A stretch of DNA of 64,000 nucleotides from Isoetes taiwanensis. Its lineage: Eukaryota; Streptophyta; Lycopodiopsida; Isoetales; Isoetaceae. Position 1 is the stretch's first letter; every line of letters begins with the position of its first letter. Made by a program: the position numbers and the translations under genes. The stretch covers positions 8,926,992 through 8,990,991 of the forward strand of contig JAJEKV010000058.1 of NCBI GenBank assembly GCA_021234155.1. The letters run 5' to 3'. Below, in pieces: positions 1 through 12,779 of the stretch. The notes under the pieces are model-generated. The model ran no database searches. It worked only from the letters and a program-made list of their open reading frames with translations, and was not told the DNA's origin.

Positions 1-376
1 CTGGATTAAAAAAACAGGCTTTTCAAAATGAAATAGAAGTTAATCTTTCATTTCGTGCCTTTCAGCAGCTTAGATGGAAAATCTACTAAAAGCCTTATGT
101 GCCATTTTTGGTTCCATTTGTGAAAAGAAAGTCAAAGTTTAGATGTTTGTTTGGAAGAAATGAGCTTAATGATTTTAGGATTAATTTGAGCTTAGTATCT
201 TGAAACATTTCGAGATTAGATGAATTCTGATCAAAGGTACTTCTACATATGGGTTCAGCTTGTAGGACCCTCTCGGGCTCTAGTTTAGATACACAACAGT
301 TAGAATAAACTTAGTCATTGATGCTTTTTGTGATAGCATGTTGTAACATTGTGATCCTTTTGTGTGGCAAATGCAG

Positions 377-2492
377 TGGGGTGGTTGCAACAGTTTTTGG
401 TGCAACTGGATTTCTTGGTCGTTATGTCGTGCAACAGCTTGGTAACTTTTTGTGTTTTTCCTCTAATTTTAGTTAGAGTACGTTACTGCAAAGTTTACAA
501 TTGAGTCATGGCAAATGAGATTTATATTCTGGAGAGGGCATTTGAGATTGATATTTTTGTGTTTGAATCCCTGTAGCCAGGATGGGGTCTCAGCTGATGA
601 TCCCATATAGAGGTTTGGAGGATAATCCTCGGCATTTAAAGTTGATGGGTGACCTGGGTCAGGCAATTATCTTCCTATGAACAAAATGCTTTTATTTCGA
701 GATTGTGCAGATGCTAAGCGATGCAGTGACATATTGTTCTTATTGACAGATTGTGCCAATGAGGTGCAATATAACTAGATGATGAATCTATAAAAGCAGC
801 TATTGCGAACTCCAATGTTGTTATTAACCTTATTGGTAAATCTTTGACTTCACAGTTCTATTGTCCACGTAATACCTGTGTCTTATGCCTAAAATTTCTT
901 TGGTTTCCAAACTATAGGCAGAGATTATGAGACACGTAACTTCAGCTTTGAGGAGGTTAATGTTGGCATAGCAGAGCCTAATAGCTCGGGGTGTGTGATG
1001 ATCTATTATCCTTAAATAGTAGATGGCTACGATTGTAGTTTATGAGACCATTAGCTCAGTACCAGCCTTACATAGAAATTAAGTTTTTAGAAGGCATTAC
1101 ATTAAAGGCATGTTACCAATTAGTCATTTATTCCTGTGCATGTTTTGCCGCAGTTATCACAGGAACATGGAGGTATAAGTCGATATGTGCAGGTCTCTTT
1201 GTCTTGGAGCATCTGAATCATCACCGCCAAAGTTGTTAAGAACTAAGTTCATGGGAGAAACTGCAACGCAGACCAGATTTCCTGCAGTATGTACTACATG
1301 ACACCTTCAAGCATGCAGTAGTCAGTTGTTTTATGATATGTTCACGCTTATAGATGCTTGGTTTTATATCACTGGGTCTCTGATGTCTTCTTGTGGATAA
1401 CTCTTGTCACAGGCAACTATCATAAGGCCAGCACCCTTGTTTGGGACAGAGGATCGTTTTCTAAATAGATGGGCTATATTTGCAAAAAGATATCCGTATG
1501 TTCCCATAATTGGCTCAGGCGAAACAAAGTATGCAACTTTACTCTCTTAGGAGAATACTTTTATGCAGGTCATCTGGGCTTGATCCGTTCCATGCTCAAT
1601 CATTTGCAATAATGATTCTTACTAATCACTAAGTTTTCTTTTTGAATCCTTGTAATTTGCATTATGCATTTTGTCCTTGCAGTTCATATCCTCACGTGCA
1701 TGCCATGTAGATGAGCATGCTGATATATTTAGATGGTATTTCCTCTGTGTTTTCTTGGCTGGTACTTATGATGGGTACATACTATGTAGGTTGCAGCCTG
1801 TAAATGTAATGGATGTTGGAGCTGCAATTGTTGCAGTTGTAAAGGACCATGATGGCACATCTGTTGGGAAGGTTTTTGAGCTTGGAGGACCAGATGTTTT
1901 TACTATTAATGAGCTGGTATTTCTGTTCCCTGTATTACATGTCCATTACTGCATACCAGTGTCTAACAAATATGCGTTATGCAGGTACACAAGGTCTTTG
2001 AAGTTATAAGAGACAATCCATTACCATCCACATTTTGAACCGATTGCTCAGGTATGCAATCAAATGCTTCGGGCTATAATTTAGATGATAGATGGGGTAA
2101 TAAAGTACCACATTCAATTATGACTCACAGGGAGGGTCTTTTCTTGTATAGATGTTGGCAGCTCCAAGAGAATTCCTGTATAAAAAACTCCCTGTTCCTC
2201 TATCACCATTTTACCCATTTTATAAAGACTACATTGAAGCTCTAAAAGTCCATCAAGTTGTATCTCCAAGCTGTGGGTGCCTATTCATTACACTTGGTTA
2301 GTTTCTGTCTGTAAAGGCATGGATATCGCTAATTTGTTTTTGTGTCTTTCACCAGCCTTGGGATTTGAAAGCTTAGGTGTTCAGCCGCGTGCATTGAAAG
2401 GTATTGCGGTTGAGTATCTTTATGCTTATAGACAGGGTGGTCCTTCTGTGGGGAAGACAGTAGGAGAAACAACAGCCGGAGCTGGATATTAG
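377..2492 (+). pseudogene. NDUFA9: NDUFA9-like complex I subunit, copy A (partial, frame-damaged)
   Basis: These are exons of the plant 39 kDa subunit of mitochondrial NADH:ubiquinone oxidoreductase, an atypical short-chain dehydrogenase fold protein with a dinucleotide-binding motif. Exons are at 377-441 (VFGATGFLGRYVVQQL, the GxxGxxG motif), 577-662, 750-835, 918-989, 1154-1286, 1413-1528, 1790-1916, 1985-2051, 2152-2296 and 2356-2492. The stop is TAG after ETTAGAGY. The 5' exon is left of the window. Compared with copy B, five small indels break the frame: near 768, 976, 1198, 2019 and 2034. At 2251 a CAT replaces the GAT of copy B. The damage may be real decay after duplication. It may also be base-calling error, because three of the five differences lie where copy B has CG. 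Splice sites are kept, including a GC donor at 663. Confidence 0.75.
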
Positions 2493-4131
2493 TCACAAGA
2501 AGTTTGATGTCAAATAAAAAGCATACAGAACTGGTGGTTTGAAATCATCCCCAGCGTCAAATTCTCCTCGAGTCTTTCTTGGACATGAAAATTCGTAATT
2601 GGTTTGATTGAGCAAGAGGGGATTGATTGTTGAGCAAGATTTGAGAGAAGTTGTGCCGTTGTACAAGACCGGGGACAGAAGTGTCCAGGTATTGTATGCA
2701 AACTGAACTTAATAAGCTTGTGTTGACCCACTCATTTGTATAGAGATAAAGTACACATTACTCAGGACATGGTGTTTAAAAATTTATGCACCTAGCTTGG
2801 CAGGGCCGCAAATGCATACGTCCACCATCATTTTGCAGGTTTGAGACCATTGTTTCCCAGGATGGTTTCACAACCTCGACTTCCATGTTAATCTAATCAC
2901 AGACTATTTATTAAGTTAACGTGCCAACAAGATGTTAAATCATGGGCTAGCTTGGTTTTTTCCATAAAATAGATCTAGACTTCCCCAGATTATACATGTT
3001 TCTGGTCAGAAAACTGGATTATGAAGTGACCTATCACAACGACACTCTTTTGTACAATGGTTTACCATATACTTCCACAAGGTCAAAAACGTTTTTATTG
3101 CCCCTCGAGGGCAAGTCTCCAGATATTTACGTGGTTTGGATTGTTACAAGTATATTTTAGATTAAGGATTGAGATTTGTTATGGAGAGTGTTAATCTTTT
3201 TTTTTGGTGGCAATTAGATATTGGTGTACGTATTTATAGAGTTGTAATTTTAAAACTAGTTAGAGCTTTACTTATTCACATCTAGGATGGAGATAATTCT
3301 AACTTTATAATAAATTCTTCCAATTGGGTTGGGTTGAGGCAGCACTTTGGTCTATTATGTACATATTGTATGTATCTCTGCCATCTTTGTTAAGTGGGTA
3401 CCTCGGTAAGTTGATACTTGAGAGACAATGTATTACTTGCTCTACATGCAATATGCTTCGAGTATTGGTGCTTGTTAGAAATAATCTAATCTTCATTAGA
3501 CATGGGAACGACCCAAGTTAGAAACAATCTAATTTTCATTATACATAGGAACTATAATGACCTGTCATGCCTTGTTGACTTGCTCATTTGGCTAATCCTT
3601 ATTAAGAATTTAGGATAAAATAGGGTAGAATAGAAATCTCAACGCCCACAAAGACAATGGCCATGAGACGAGACATAACATGGGTAATAAGCCCAATGAA
3701 AATCAAAACAGGACTTGAAGATCCAAAATTGCCGTAACATGTTCCTCACTTTACAAACTTAATTCTATGGTGCCAGATAGGTAGGTAGGTGGATAGATAG
3801 GGTTTTTAATGTCCACAAAGACTAAATTGGCCATAGGACCTAAAAAGGGCATGAAAGTTCAAAAGTATAAAGAAAAAAAAAAATAATGGTAATGCTAATG
3901 GTAATTTTGTACTATGTTGAAGAGAATTAGAATTAAATGAATTTTATTGTCAACGGAGACCAATAGGCCTATGAACCCAATAGAAAAGCACATCAAATAT
4001 ATTACTATCAGGATAAAATACCCCCTAACCCAAAGGGTTTTTGAGGGAATGATCTTGGAGGTAATAAATATGCTGATAAATTGTACAATGATACATTTCA
4101 ATGTACTCTTTGAGCATTGGTCCATGATTTC
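2493..4131. other. Intergenic sequence 3' of NDUFA9 copy A
   Basis: No gene is recognised here. An AATAAA-like signal lies just after the NDUFA9 stop (about 2513). Near 3475-3560 a stretch of about 45 bp ending in 'cattagacatgggaac' is repeated once in diverged form. A short GGTA/GATA microsatellite lies near 3776-3800. Short reading frames here are AT-rich and not conserved in type with any family I know. Confidence 0.6.
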
Positions 4132-4383
4132 CTAGAGATATAATCCTAGTAACCCCATTGAATCTGTGTCCATCACCACATGGAGCAGGTGGTTAAGCAG
4201 GACCAGCTCAGCATAATGTGCCGGGATGTAGTTGAATACCGGACAGTTCTGAATAGTGTGACATTCGTCTTCAGTGACTCCCAATTGGCAACACTGACAA
4301 AGCGTGTCATTGTGCACCTCCCAAACCCATCTGCCTGTCTCAATTTGAAGGCGAAACGCGTCTATGTGTATTGAAGCTATCAA
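4132..4383 (-). mobile_element. LINE 3' remnant with C-terminal zinc finger (copy A)
   Basis: An 83-codon minus-strand frame reads like the end of a plant non-LTR retrotransposon polyprotein. It has an IETGRW segment followed by a C-x2-C-x9-H-x4-C finger (C29, C32, H42, C47) and then NYIPAHYAEL. In LINE proteins this block follows the reverse transcriptase by a few hundred residues. Upstream on the minus strand, RT-type motifs occur only at about 9700-10645. This is either a separate remnant or the end of the same element split by insertions. Confidence 0.65.
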
Positions 4384-4739
4384 TTTCCGCTTCTTTATGG
4401 GCAGATCTTCTACCGCTAATCTACTATAATCGCTAATCCTCTATAATCGCTAATCTAACCATCAAAAGGGCATATTCTCAATGATATGCCCTATCCTAAA
4501 ACGTAAGCCGATCCGGGCGAAGTCAAGGTGGGGTCAAAACCCCATTTCCACGCGTCTAAGGTGCAACGAGAATGTATTCGATTGAGTCAAGCTGCGTACA
4601 TACACAGAAAGTACCAACCATCCCGACACATTACGCAAACATACGGTTAAAGCGGCGTATGCGCTTTATGAATCAATATTGTGCACAACTATGTGACTTG
4701 CAAAAAGATTTCTGAGGGGATCCGTCTACATGCAAGCCC

Positions 4740-5200
4740 AATCCTAACCTCGCTTGCACATATGCTGCAAGGTTCATAACATAATAAACAAACAAATAAG
4801 ACAATGAAGCGGGAGGAGTTGAACCGGGCCGTAAACCCACCACGATGCTTCACAAACAACTCAACTTTGTTTTTGCCTCCTAAATGCATGGTCAACCTCA
4901 TTCTCTTGACGAATCCGGACCAACTGCGCTTGCACATGTTCTGAGGACCTCCATTCTTCTTTGAAGAATGGGCTCCTATGCATCCAACGCCATTCGCCAA
5001 CAAGAAGAAAGAAACAAAGAACACAATGAAGCACGGGGGAGTTGAAATTTGCATGTGGTCAGCTGCGGCATAGGAGGAAGCATGGGGATTTGAACCCCCG
5101 GCCAAAAGGCGGTTAGGAAAACCTCAAAATCAAAACACCATCTCGCCAAAACTGGACAACACCTGGGCGAAACACAAGCACAAGAAGGGAAGGGCTTAAA
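4740..5200 (-). mobile_element. tRNA-derived SINE-like cluster (copy A)
   Basis: On the minus strand there is a pol III-type split promoter. An A-box-like TTTGGCGAGATGG lies at about 5138-5150 and a B-box GGGGGTTCAAATCCCC at about 5083-5098, with a T-arm-like stem. A second, similar B-box (GGTTCAACTCC) lies at about 4813-4823. It ends in a related sequence ('cttcattgt' then a T-rich stretch), so two related units appear to be joined. No complete tRNA cloverleaf is formed. Confidence 0.55.
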
Positions 5201-7080
5201 AGACAAAACGAAATCATATTTTGCCTATGGCATGAAATCGAACATGCTCTTTGGCTATGGCAGAAAGGAAGGATGTCGGATTCTGACCGTGCCCTTCCGT
5301 ACCTGAACCCTCGGATTAACTCCATATTTCTTGTGCCGAATCGATTTGAATACTGTGGCCTCAACCACGCGGAAAAAGTACGCCATGGCGGCTAAGCGGT
5401 ACCTACTAAGAACTCGCCATGCCCCGCCTCGACGCCAAATTCGACCACGAATCCCACTTTCCTAATCTGAAAGGAAAAAATGGCACACCTTATTATACAC
5501 CTTATAAAACCCACACCACATTTCTTGACATCAGTATAATACTATTTAAGCATACGAATACACCCTTAAACCATGCACAATCATATAATACCACACCCAA
5601 ACAACATTTTGGGAACTTAATTCTTTAGTTTGTACCTGTATATACTTGTGCTCCATCGCTACTCCATTCCGGCATCCACTTCATCGCGACTCCATTTTGG
5701 CATCCACTCCATCGAAAAAGGTATCGGAAGAGTTTGATACAGGAGACGCATGTGTCTTGTGGGCATACAGATGGGTAGGGAACTAGCCGCTAGTGGTCTG
5801 CTGCTTCTGCCAGATTTGGGTGAGCTATTAGATCAATGGCTGCCAGATTGTGCAGACCTTTGGGCTCTGGTGAGGCCATTTAGGGCCTGGAGGTTCGAAT
5901 CCTCCGACCTCTGTTTATAGTGACAGAGCTTCCAAACTGTGTATGATGCTCTGCATTTTTTATTATCTTTGGGAACTTCAGAAGCATGATTAGTGGTCCG
6001 ATACCTCTTCCAGATAGGTAGCTTGGATATGGCCGCCATAGCTGCAAGAACACAGAGACAATCTTGGCTTCTTATTCCTCACCCAAATCTGTAGACGTCG
6101 TCTGTGCCATGGCCTTCTTCAAAACTGGATAATGCTGAAGACGCTTATGCCTTGTTACGGCTATACTTTGACCTAGAATGATCTGTAAGCTTGTTACCAT
6201 GGTTGTTTTTGTCTACTCTCTGCTACTGTAAGGGTCAGGAAGCCGCATCTGCAAGAGCTTTCTACACAATTCAAGCCTGAAGTAAAAAATAAAGGGCTTC
6301 TAGTTGGCCGTTTCTCAGGCTAAAAAATCGGCCAACTTGGGACAAATCGGCAATGCTCCCCCTAAAAATTTAGCAGGCTGATTAGGTAACATGATAATAA
6401 GCTTCACGTTTTCAGTAGTTGATGATGCAAACTTGGCATCCTTTGACCATGTGAACAACAAAAAATTTTCATAGCATGAGCAGCAAAAAGCATGCATGCC
6501 AAAGATCTAGGGGAGGGTGCCCATGAAGCGCCCACCTTAAGGAAACAAATGTTATTATGATCGACTAATTTTTTAACTCCTCCTTCTAACATACCATAAT
6601 GAAGATTGGGTCTTTAGCTTTCAATTGATCCCATACATCAGAGTTTTTGATAAATTTGGAGTTCGCTACGAAGGTTTTAAGTCAGAAGGCTAATTTAACC
6701 CAAATAGACCACATGTGCCCTTCAGTAGACCATTAAGTGCCCTTCAATGGACCACTAAGTACCCTTTTAATGGACTACTTGGGACCCCTTCAATAGACCA
6801 CATAGGACCTTTAATAGCCAACTCTTACTTGCTATGTATGTAAATTGCCAAGTTTCTAAAAAAAAAAAAAAATTCATTATACATCAATTTTTTTTTACAG
6901 ATTTATGTCTTGCACTATTCTAGAGGGCCGGCATGGCCTTAATTGCCCACCAAAACCGTAAGGACTTCGACAAGGTCTAACAACAATCCAAAACCATCCA
7001 GCAACACACCTTGTAGAAAAAAAACCAAAACATGACCACAACGCTTATGAATGTGAGAAAAATTTACAAAAAGTATAAGG
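5201..7080. other. Gene-poor stretch of copy A
   Basis: No intact gene is seen. The stretch includes a perfect T-arm-like stem ggagg-ttcgaat-cctcc at about 5889-5905 without a matching acceptor stem. It also has a 28-codon frame ending at 6180 that is identical to one in copy B at 22894-22980, and an A-tract near 6858. From about 6700 to 6810 four short phrases of the form 'agacca...cccttcaatgg' recur, a degenerate repeat of about 25 bp. Confidence 0.5.
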
Positions 7081-9690
7081 TAAGATGCTAATTCCTTTTT
7101 ATTTCTCGCACAACAAATGAAAACCTTTTATCTCTTTGTTCGGCACTCAAGCAAGGCATTTTGCCATTTTTTTTTGCTAATCAATTTTTGTCTAATTGAT
7201 GGCATTGTGTCGGCCTCACCAGTCGCTTTCAAAAATTGGTAAGAAAAGTTTCAAATTATTTAATATTTTGTTAGATTTGAAGGGCATATCTGCTTCCCAA
7301 ATTTAGAGCTATGAACAAATAACAAATTGATTTTCCCATTCCATCAAGCGCTTCCATTCTATCAAGTGCTTTTGGTGGTTTTGGTGGAGTTGTAGCTTTG
7401 GTGGTTTCAGGCAGTTAGTAGTTTTGACCTAAAAATTTTGTCGCAGTGGATTCAAATAAAAGAATGGTACTAGCCGAGGGGACATTTTTTTATCTAGTAG
7501 ATTATTCTCAAGAACATTGGTGGACTGCTACGAAAATCAAGACATTGTGAGCTTCGGCGTAATGGGAGAACCCAATCAAGAAGCTCGAGACCTCCTTCAC
7601 AACCTATGTAGTATTTCTCAAATGCTCCATTACAAGTGGAAATATCCTCACTTTGCCAAGAGTTTATTGAAAAGTCTTTTGCTAAGAAAATAAAGGTAAA
7701 ATCAAAAGTAATTGTTTGGCCAAGATTTTCATTTGAGACTCGATAGAGCTTGATGCACTCCTTGTTTTGTCTTATAATTAATATCCAAAGAATTGACGGC
7801 CTTTAGAAGCACATGAGAGGAAATTTATTCACCAATTGGAACCTGCAGAATGCGAACTTCAGATTCTCTATCCAACGCTCCATTAATATGACATATGCCC
7901 CGGTCTTTGTTTGACTTGTTTGTTTTTGTGTTTCCTATCAAAAACACGATTCCACTTGTGGTACAAAAGTTTGCTCCAAAGGCTATTCTTTATCCTCATT
8001 GCATTTTCGGAGATGCATCCCCATCCGGTGGACGCTTAATATCCCTTTGATCTCAAGGTTAGCAAAATTTTGAGCAAACTAGTTGTGGGCGTTAACCCTA
8101 CAAAGATTTTCTTTTTCTACATGTCCCCGCTTGGAGAAAGGCATCCAAAAGTATGCAGGTATCCGAGATGAAAAGAATGATAACTTAAATGCCATGGCCT
8201 GGGCTTTTCTAATTTATCGCTGTATAACATACATGAGGGGACAACCAATGTTTTGCACTCCAAGTTGCTCATCGGTCATAAATAAATAGGGTATTTCTCG
8301 AAGCTTTAATCAGCAGGATGTTGGATGAGCAATTGGACAAATGAGGGCCCTCATAAATAATCACAATGGCCCCCTGGTTTCTTTGGTATTTGGTCCATTA
8401 GCTTGCTATATTTAGAGAACTCTTTATCCGCCTCCAACAAACAACAACAAAAACTAATGACAATGTATGGGGTGAAGCAGTCATATTTCAAATCATAGAA
8501 CTGGGATCCCATTATTTCAAAGAGTATAAATATAAATGATGATTTTTAGGCTCATCCATGATGCACTTTTTTCTTTTCTATCGGATTTAACTTGATGTCG
8601 TGGTAGTGTCCCAAACCACCAATGCATCGCGCCAAGATAGAAAAAAATGGTGTAAGTGGATAAACCTTGGCTCAAGCTTTCATGACCGCAGAATTGGAAA
8701 ACACAAAGAAAAAGCCTAAATTATCTGCTTTCTCAAGTCCAAGCAGCCCAAATTGCTAAAAAAAGCAAAGGAAGAAGGTCACAAAGACTCCGGTTTTGAT
8801 GACTAAACCGAGCACCCCTCGCCGTAGTCACTTCCTTTGATCGAGACAAGCGATCTGAGCTTCTCACAAGTGTCGGATCAAGGAAAAATCAATGGTCAAT
8901 GAAGGTCCGCCAAGGCAAAAAAGGGGAAGTTACTGGGATAACCGGTGTTAAAAAGAGTCAAAAGATGTAAACCGGACGAGGAGGGGTCACCCTCCCCTTA
9001 GAGAGAGATTTCTTTGCCACATTCTATGCGACTTTGTAGGAGCTCTAATCTCTGGATTCTCAGCTTATCTTTTGCTTTCCTCTTATACAATGACCTTGCT
9101 TCTTCTAATTTACTTTGCGATCATCGCGCCACAAGAGAAAAATACTTGCAAACTCATATCGAAATGCTTTACAAATCTGGAGCCTCATGGAAGTAGTTTA
9201 CATGCAAAATCCATATACATTTGTTCTCAACAAGATTGTATCCTCCGGCGATTTTGTGGAAATAGTTTGAGGCAGAAAATCCATAGTTGCGCTTAGCAAG
9301 ATCTAGCATGACCGCGAGAAGTCAAGCCTTGGTTTTAAAAGTTATTTTTTCCGATATATTTCTTAAACTTCAAATATTGTTTAGTATATATGTCTTAAAC
9401 TTCAAAATATTGTTTATTAAGAATATCTTACCACAACTTCTATGCTTGAATGAATCGATGTGCGCTTTTTGATGAGCAAAACTTTGATTTAAATCGTATC
9501 GTTTTATGCTACTTGGGGTTCGCAGAATTGCGATTCCACAATGATTTCAACAAGTCCATACCATCAACTTTGCTAACGTAAGAGCATGGCAAAGGACCCT
9601 AGAAATTAAATTTTCGTCACACTATAATTTCCTTACAAAATATAAGCAAAAACCACAACTTCTAGTCAAGGACAACCACTTTAACGCTCT
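7081..9690. other. Highly diverged part of copy A, no reading frame kept
   Basis: This aligns to about 23890-26440 of copy B but with far more differences than the rest of the block. Many lie where one copy has CAG or CTG and the other CG-containing text. The minus-strand frame present in copy B (23905-24276) is absent here. I recognise no gene. Confidence 0.5.
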
Positions 9691-9699
9691 ATGGGTGCT

Positions 9700-10645
9700 C
9701 GACAACCTATTTCAGACTAAACGAGAATTTAAATTTCTCAAATTAATGTTTGCATTTTCCTTCCAAAGAAGTTTTGAGGTGTCCGCAGATCCATTGCCAC
9801 AATTTAAGCAAGATTGGGAGATGATCATTGCCCATACCGGGACGGGTTGAGGCGGTTTAAGAGGCAAGAAACCCGCCTTAGGAGAAGAATTTGATATGGG
9901 ACGTGGATTTTCCTCCAAGTGCTCGACCTAGGGAAGAATTTTAAACCCCCTCCAAGCCATTGTGGCAAGAGATACCATTGGGCCCTAAACTTCGATCCCA
10001 TATAGAAGAACGTAGACTCCACCAAGATTCTAAACAAGTGTGTCTAATGGGGTACCATACAACTCTGCTTTTATAACTATTGTTTTGCATTGCATATGCT
10101 TTTCAACTCGCCGATGACACTTGTAAATGGATAGAAGTGTCCCAAGATGTGATAGAAAGAAACTCGCCTATTTCCAAATACTTGTAGGTGGGATGCCATC
10201 TCCACATGTTGCCCCCCGATATCGCGAAGAAGGGAAGCCGCGGATGGCGGAGGGATAAAATGAATAGTACCTTGTTGACCAAATTAACTTGCATTCCAAT
10301 AGGCCTACAGAAAAGTATCCAAAAAGTATCCGTGATGGTGTTGCATGGGGTGTAAGCTAAGAGATCCACATCGCAAACCTATATGAGTTGCCCAATGATT
10401 CCTTGGTGCATAAGCTGAGCCCGCCACCATCGTGGTTCAACAAGCCAACCTTCCAGCTGATCAATATAAAGGCCAAACACTGTTGGAGAGAGGGCATCCC
10501 TAGCGTAGACTCTAATTTTACTATTATTGATGTGTTGTCCGATGGTGTCAATAACTTGAGCATGTCTTATACAACATGTATATAGCATTTTAGATCCATA
10601 GGGGCCTCTAACTGCCTCAATCCCACAACTTATCCCGAGGTACAA
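9700..10645 (-). mobile_element. Minus-strand LINE fragment with RT motifs (copy A)
   Basis: Reading leftwards, 10645-10379 gives ALSPTVFGLYIDQLEGW, the RT block around the conserved SP-x(n)-LF motif. At 10369-10103 it gives PIGMQVNLVNKVLFILS and TYKYLEIGEF, the blocks that follow the RT catalytic motif in LINE proteins. At about 10030-9700 come stretches matching the post-RT region. The frame is broken in many places. It is an old, inactive non-LTR element of a different family from the plus-strand LINE at 12780-14440. Confidence 0.6.
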
Positions 10646-10672
10646 GTAGTTGTTATCATGCTACATATTCAC

Positions 10673-11070
10673 ACATAACTACCATTGACATTAATTAACA
10701 CAACCATAATAAAAATCCCTTTAAACCCCTTTGGTTTGGTGCATATTCACACGGGGTGACTCCGGCAACGGAGCTGTTGGATAGGCATATTCACCCTTAA
10801 TCCTTAATCTACACCGCATCTAAAGTTCCTCGTGTGGGTATGCAAGTACAAAATTTGCTATATCAGATAACAAGATTCGCAAAACACCCAAGATTTCAAG
10901 CTTTAATATATGGTGTTGATTTTGTACCGCAAAATACAATTATGAGGGCTCTCATGCCCCACGCCACCCCTCGTAGAATATGCACCCAAACCAAAGGGGG
11001 TTTAAGGGGATTTTAATTTAAATGTGTTGGACCCAATGGTTGTGTTAATTAATGTCAATGGTAGTTATGT
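10673..11070. mobile_element. Fold-back MITE with long inverted arms (copy A)
   Basis: The left arm (from 'cacataactaccattgac') and the right arm (to 'gtcaatggtagttatgtg') are inverted copies of each other over about 110 bp. Both include the segment 'cccctttggtttgg' and its complement. The right arm carries an extra 16 bp. The middle of about 190 bp is AT-rich and non-coding. No transposase is present, so this is a non-autonomous element. Confidence 0.7.
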
Positions 11071-12779
11071 GTTGGTTGTTAATGTCAATGGTTGTTATGT
11101 GTTGGGGATTTAATTTTTATATGTTGGATGTTAATGGTTTAATGTTGACGCGGTGGACAAAAAATGTTAATGTTGACATCCCCCTCGTATGTGACAAAAA
11201 AATTAGAATTCAAGAAAAAGTTTCATCACCTGTAGCTTTTTGAATTTGATCACAATAAAACAAATAGAACATAAGTAAAAGTTACTATAAAGATAGAGCA
11301 GATTGATTCCATTATTCTCGAAAGTCATAAAGTTTGCAACACCCATACACATTCAATCGATTTTAAATGCAACTTTGGCTCCATGGATTCTTGTGGTGAG
11401 AAACCAAAGTGGGAACTTTTTCTTGTTTGTTAGCACAAGGATCTAGAAGCCTTGAATTTGCTTAATAATCGCCTTCAAAATCTAAAAACGCATGGTAGCC
11501 AAGGCAAAACAATATCCAATAGCCGCCAATCAGATAATCACTGGTAGGGGATGCAAAAGCCTACCAAAACCGGCTGAAAATTGCTGTTTTAGCATAGATA
11601 ACTTAACCAAACATATCCATATCATACACTATCAAAAAGATCTTGAGAGAGCTTTCCAACGCAATAAAAAAATCATCTCAAACGTGCTCCTCGATCAAAA
11701 GTTATGATAAGAAATGTGTTGCGGGCGGGAAACCGCACTACATGCGCCCTTCAAGCCCTTCATATGCCCATTATGCACCACACACACAAAAGAGGGCTTT
11801 TGTTGTGAGCCATTGATTATAAACCATTGGAAAAAAAAAAAAAAAGCTAAAAAATCAATGGCCCCTTCATGTGCCCATTATGCACCACTCGCGACAAAAA
11901 AGGGCTTTGTTAGAGCCATTGGTTGTTGACCATTGAAAAAAAAGGCTAAAAATCAATACCTCGTAAATGGTGCACCTAGATGTACGCATTAGTACATCCA
12001 TTTGAATACATCACCTAAATCATAGGAAAACCTTAGTGAAGAGCCGCATACAAAACACAAAGAAAACCCCTCATATTATGTTACATATTCATTTGTTAAC
12101 ATTTGTTTTTTTTTTTTTTTTTGCCTTAGTAGAATTTGAAAAGCAGTGACATTGCTCTTTATTATATATGCTTGTTTCTGTTGTAGTCCTTTATGATAAG
12201 CAATTATCTCCTAGTGATGCACTTATACAAATAAGAGATAAAAAGAGTATTACCGCATCTAGTAGCCGCCTCTTGATCCTTCAAATGTTGAAGCTTTTTC
12301 CACACTTATGATTTTCATTGCAAGAATTGATATAAAAAAAAAAAAAAATTCCATACTAATTGATAGAATTGAAAAGTACCTTCAAGATTAATCGAATGAA
12401 CCGCCCACAACTTTTGTCATGTCAAAGTAAAGATCTACTCATGAAGATTGGTCATGATGGTCATTTGAGAGAGGTTAGATAACCGGGATGTCCAGCCTAT
12501 TGAGCCTCCTAAAGATGATTATGTGCCCTATCCATGCTATTACATACCGCTCTCCAATCGATACTAAGCATCCATTACTTGTAGAGAAGAAGAATATTGT
12601 TGTTTGAAATGTTGAACCTGATTAGACTCAAGAAAAATAGAGTCAATGGAGCCCACAGCCTTTTAAATTGTCAAGTAAGACATAGAATTGTCTTTTCGCT
12701 TCCTCCTGTAGCTTAGCTCTAAAAGAACAATTCAAGTGCATCCCTTATTTTTATTTCTTTTCCTTTTGCCAGCAAGAAA
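11071..12779. other. Non-coding stretch with A-rich tandem unit (copy A)
   Basis: No gene is recognised. At about 11765-11960 a unit of about 110 bp ('cccattatgcaccac...gggcttttgtt...gagccattg...ccattg' plus an A-tract) occurs twice in tandem. A T-tract at 12106-12122 opens a conserved stretch whose translation in the third copy gives the 87-codon frame at 38766-39029. Confidence 0.5.

Noticed and set aside
3776-3800. Short tandem repeats (GGTA/GATA here; GATA at 15383; GA-rich at 31557) as CRISPR or satellite arrays
   Set aside because: They are simple microsatellites or a SINE tail, with no spacer structure.
4689-5206. Minus-strand frames of 138 and 76 codons across the SINE-like cluster
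   Set aside because: They overlap pol III box sequences, are not kept in copy B in the same form, and show no protein family signal.
5889-5905. Possible tRNA gene (T-arm ggagg-ttcgaat-cctcc, repeated at 22690)
   Set aside because: The T-arm is perfect, but no 5' acceptor strand pairs with the following bases and no D or anticodon arm can be drawn.
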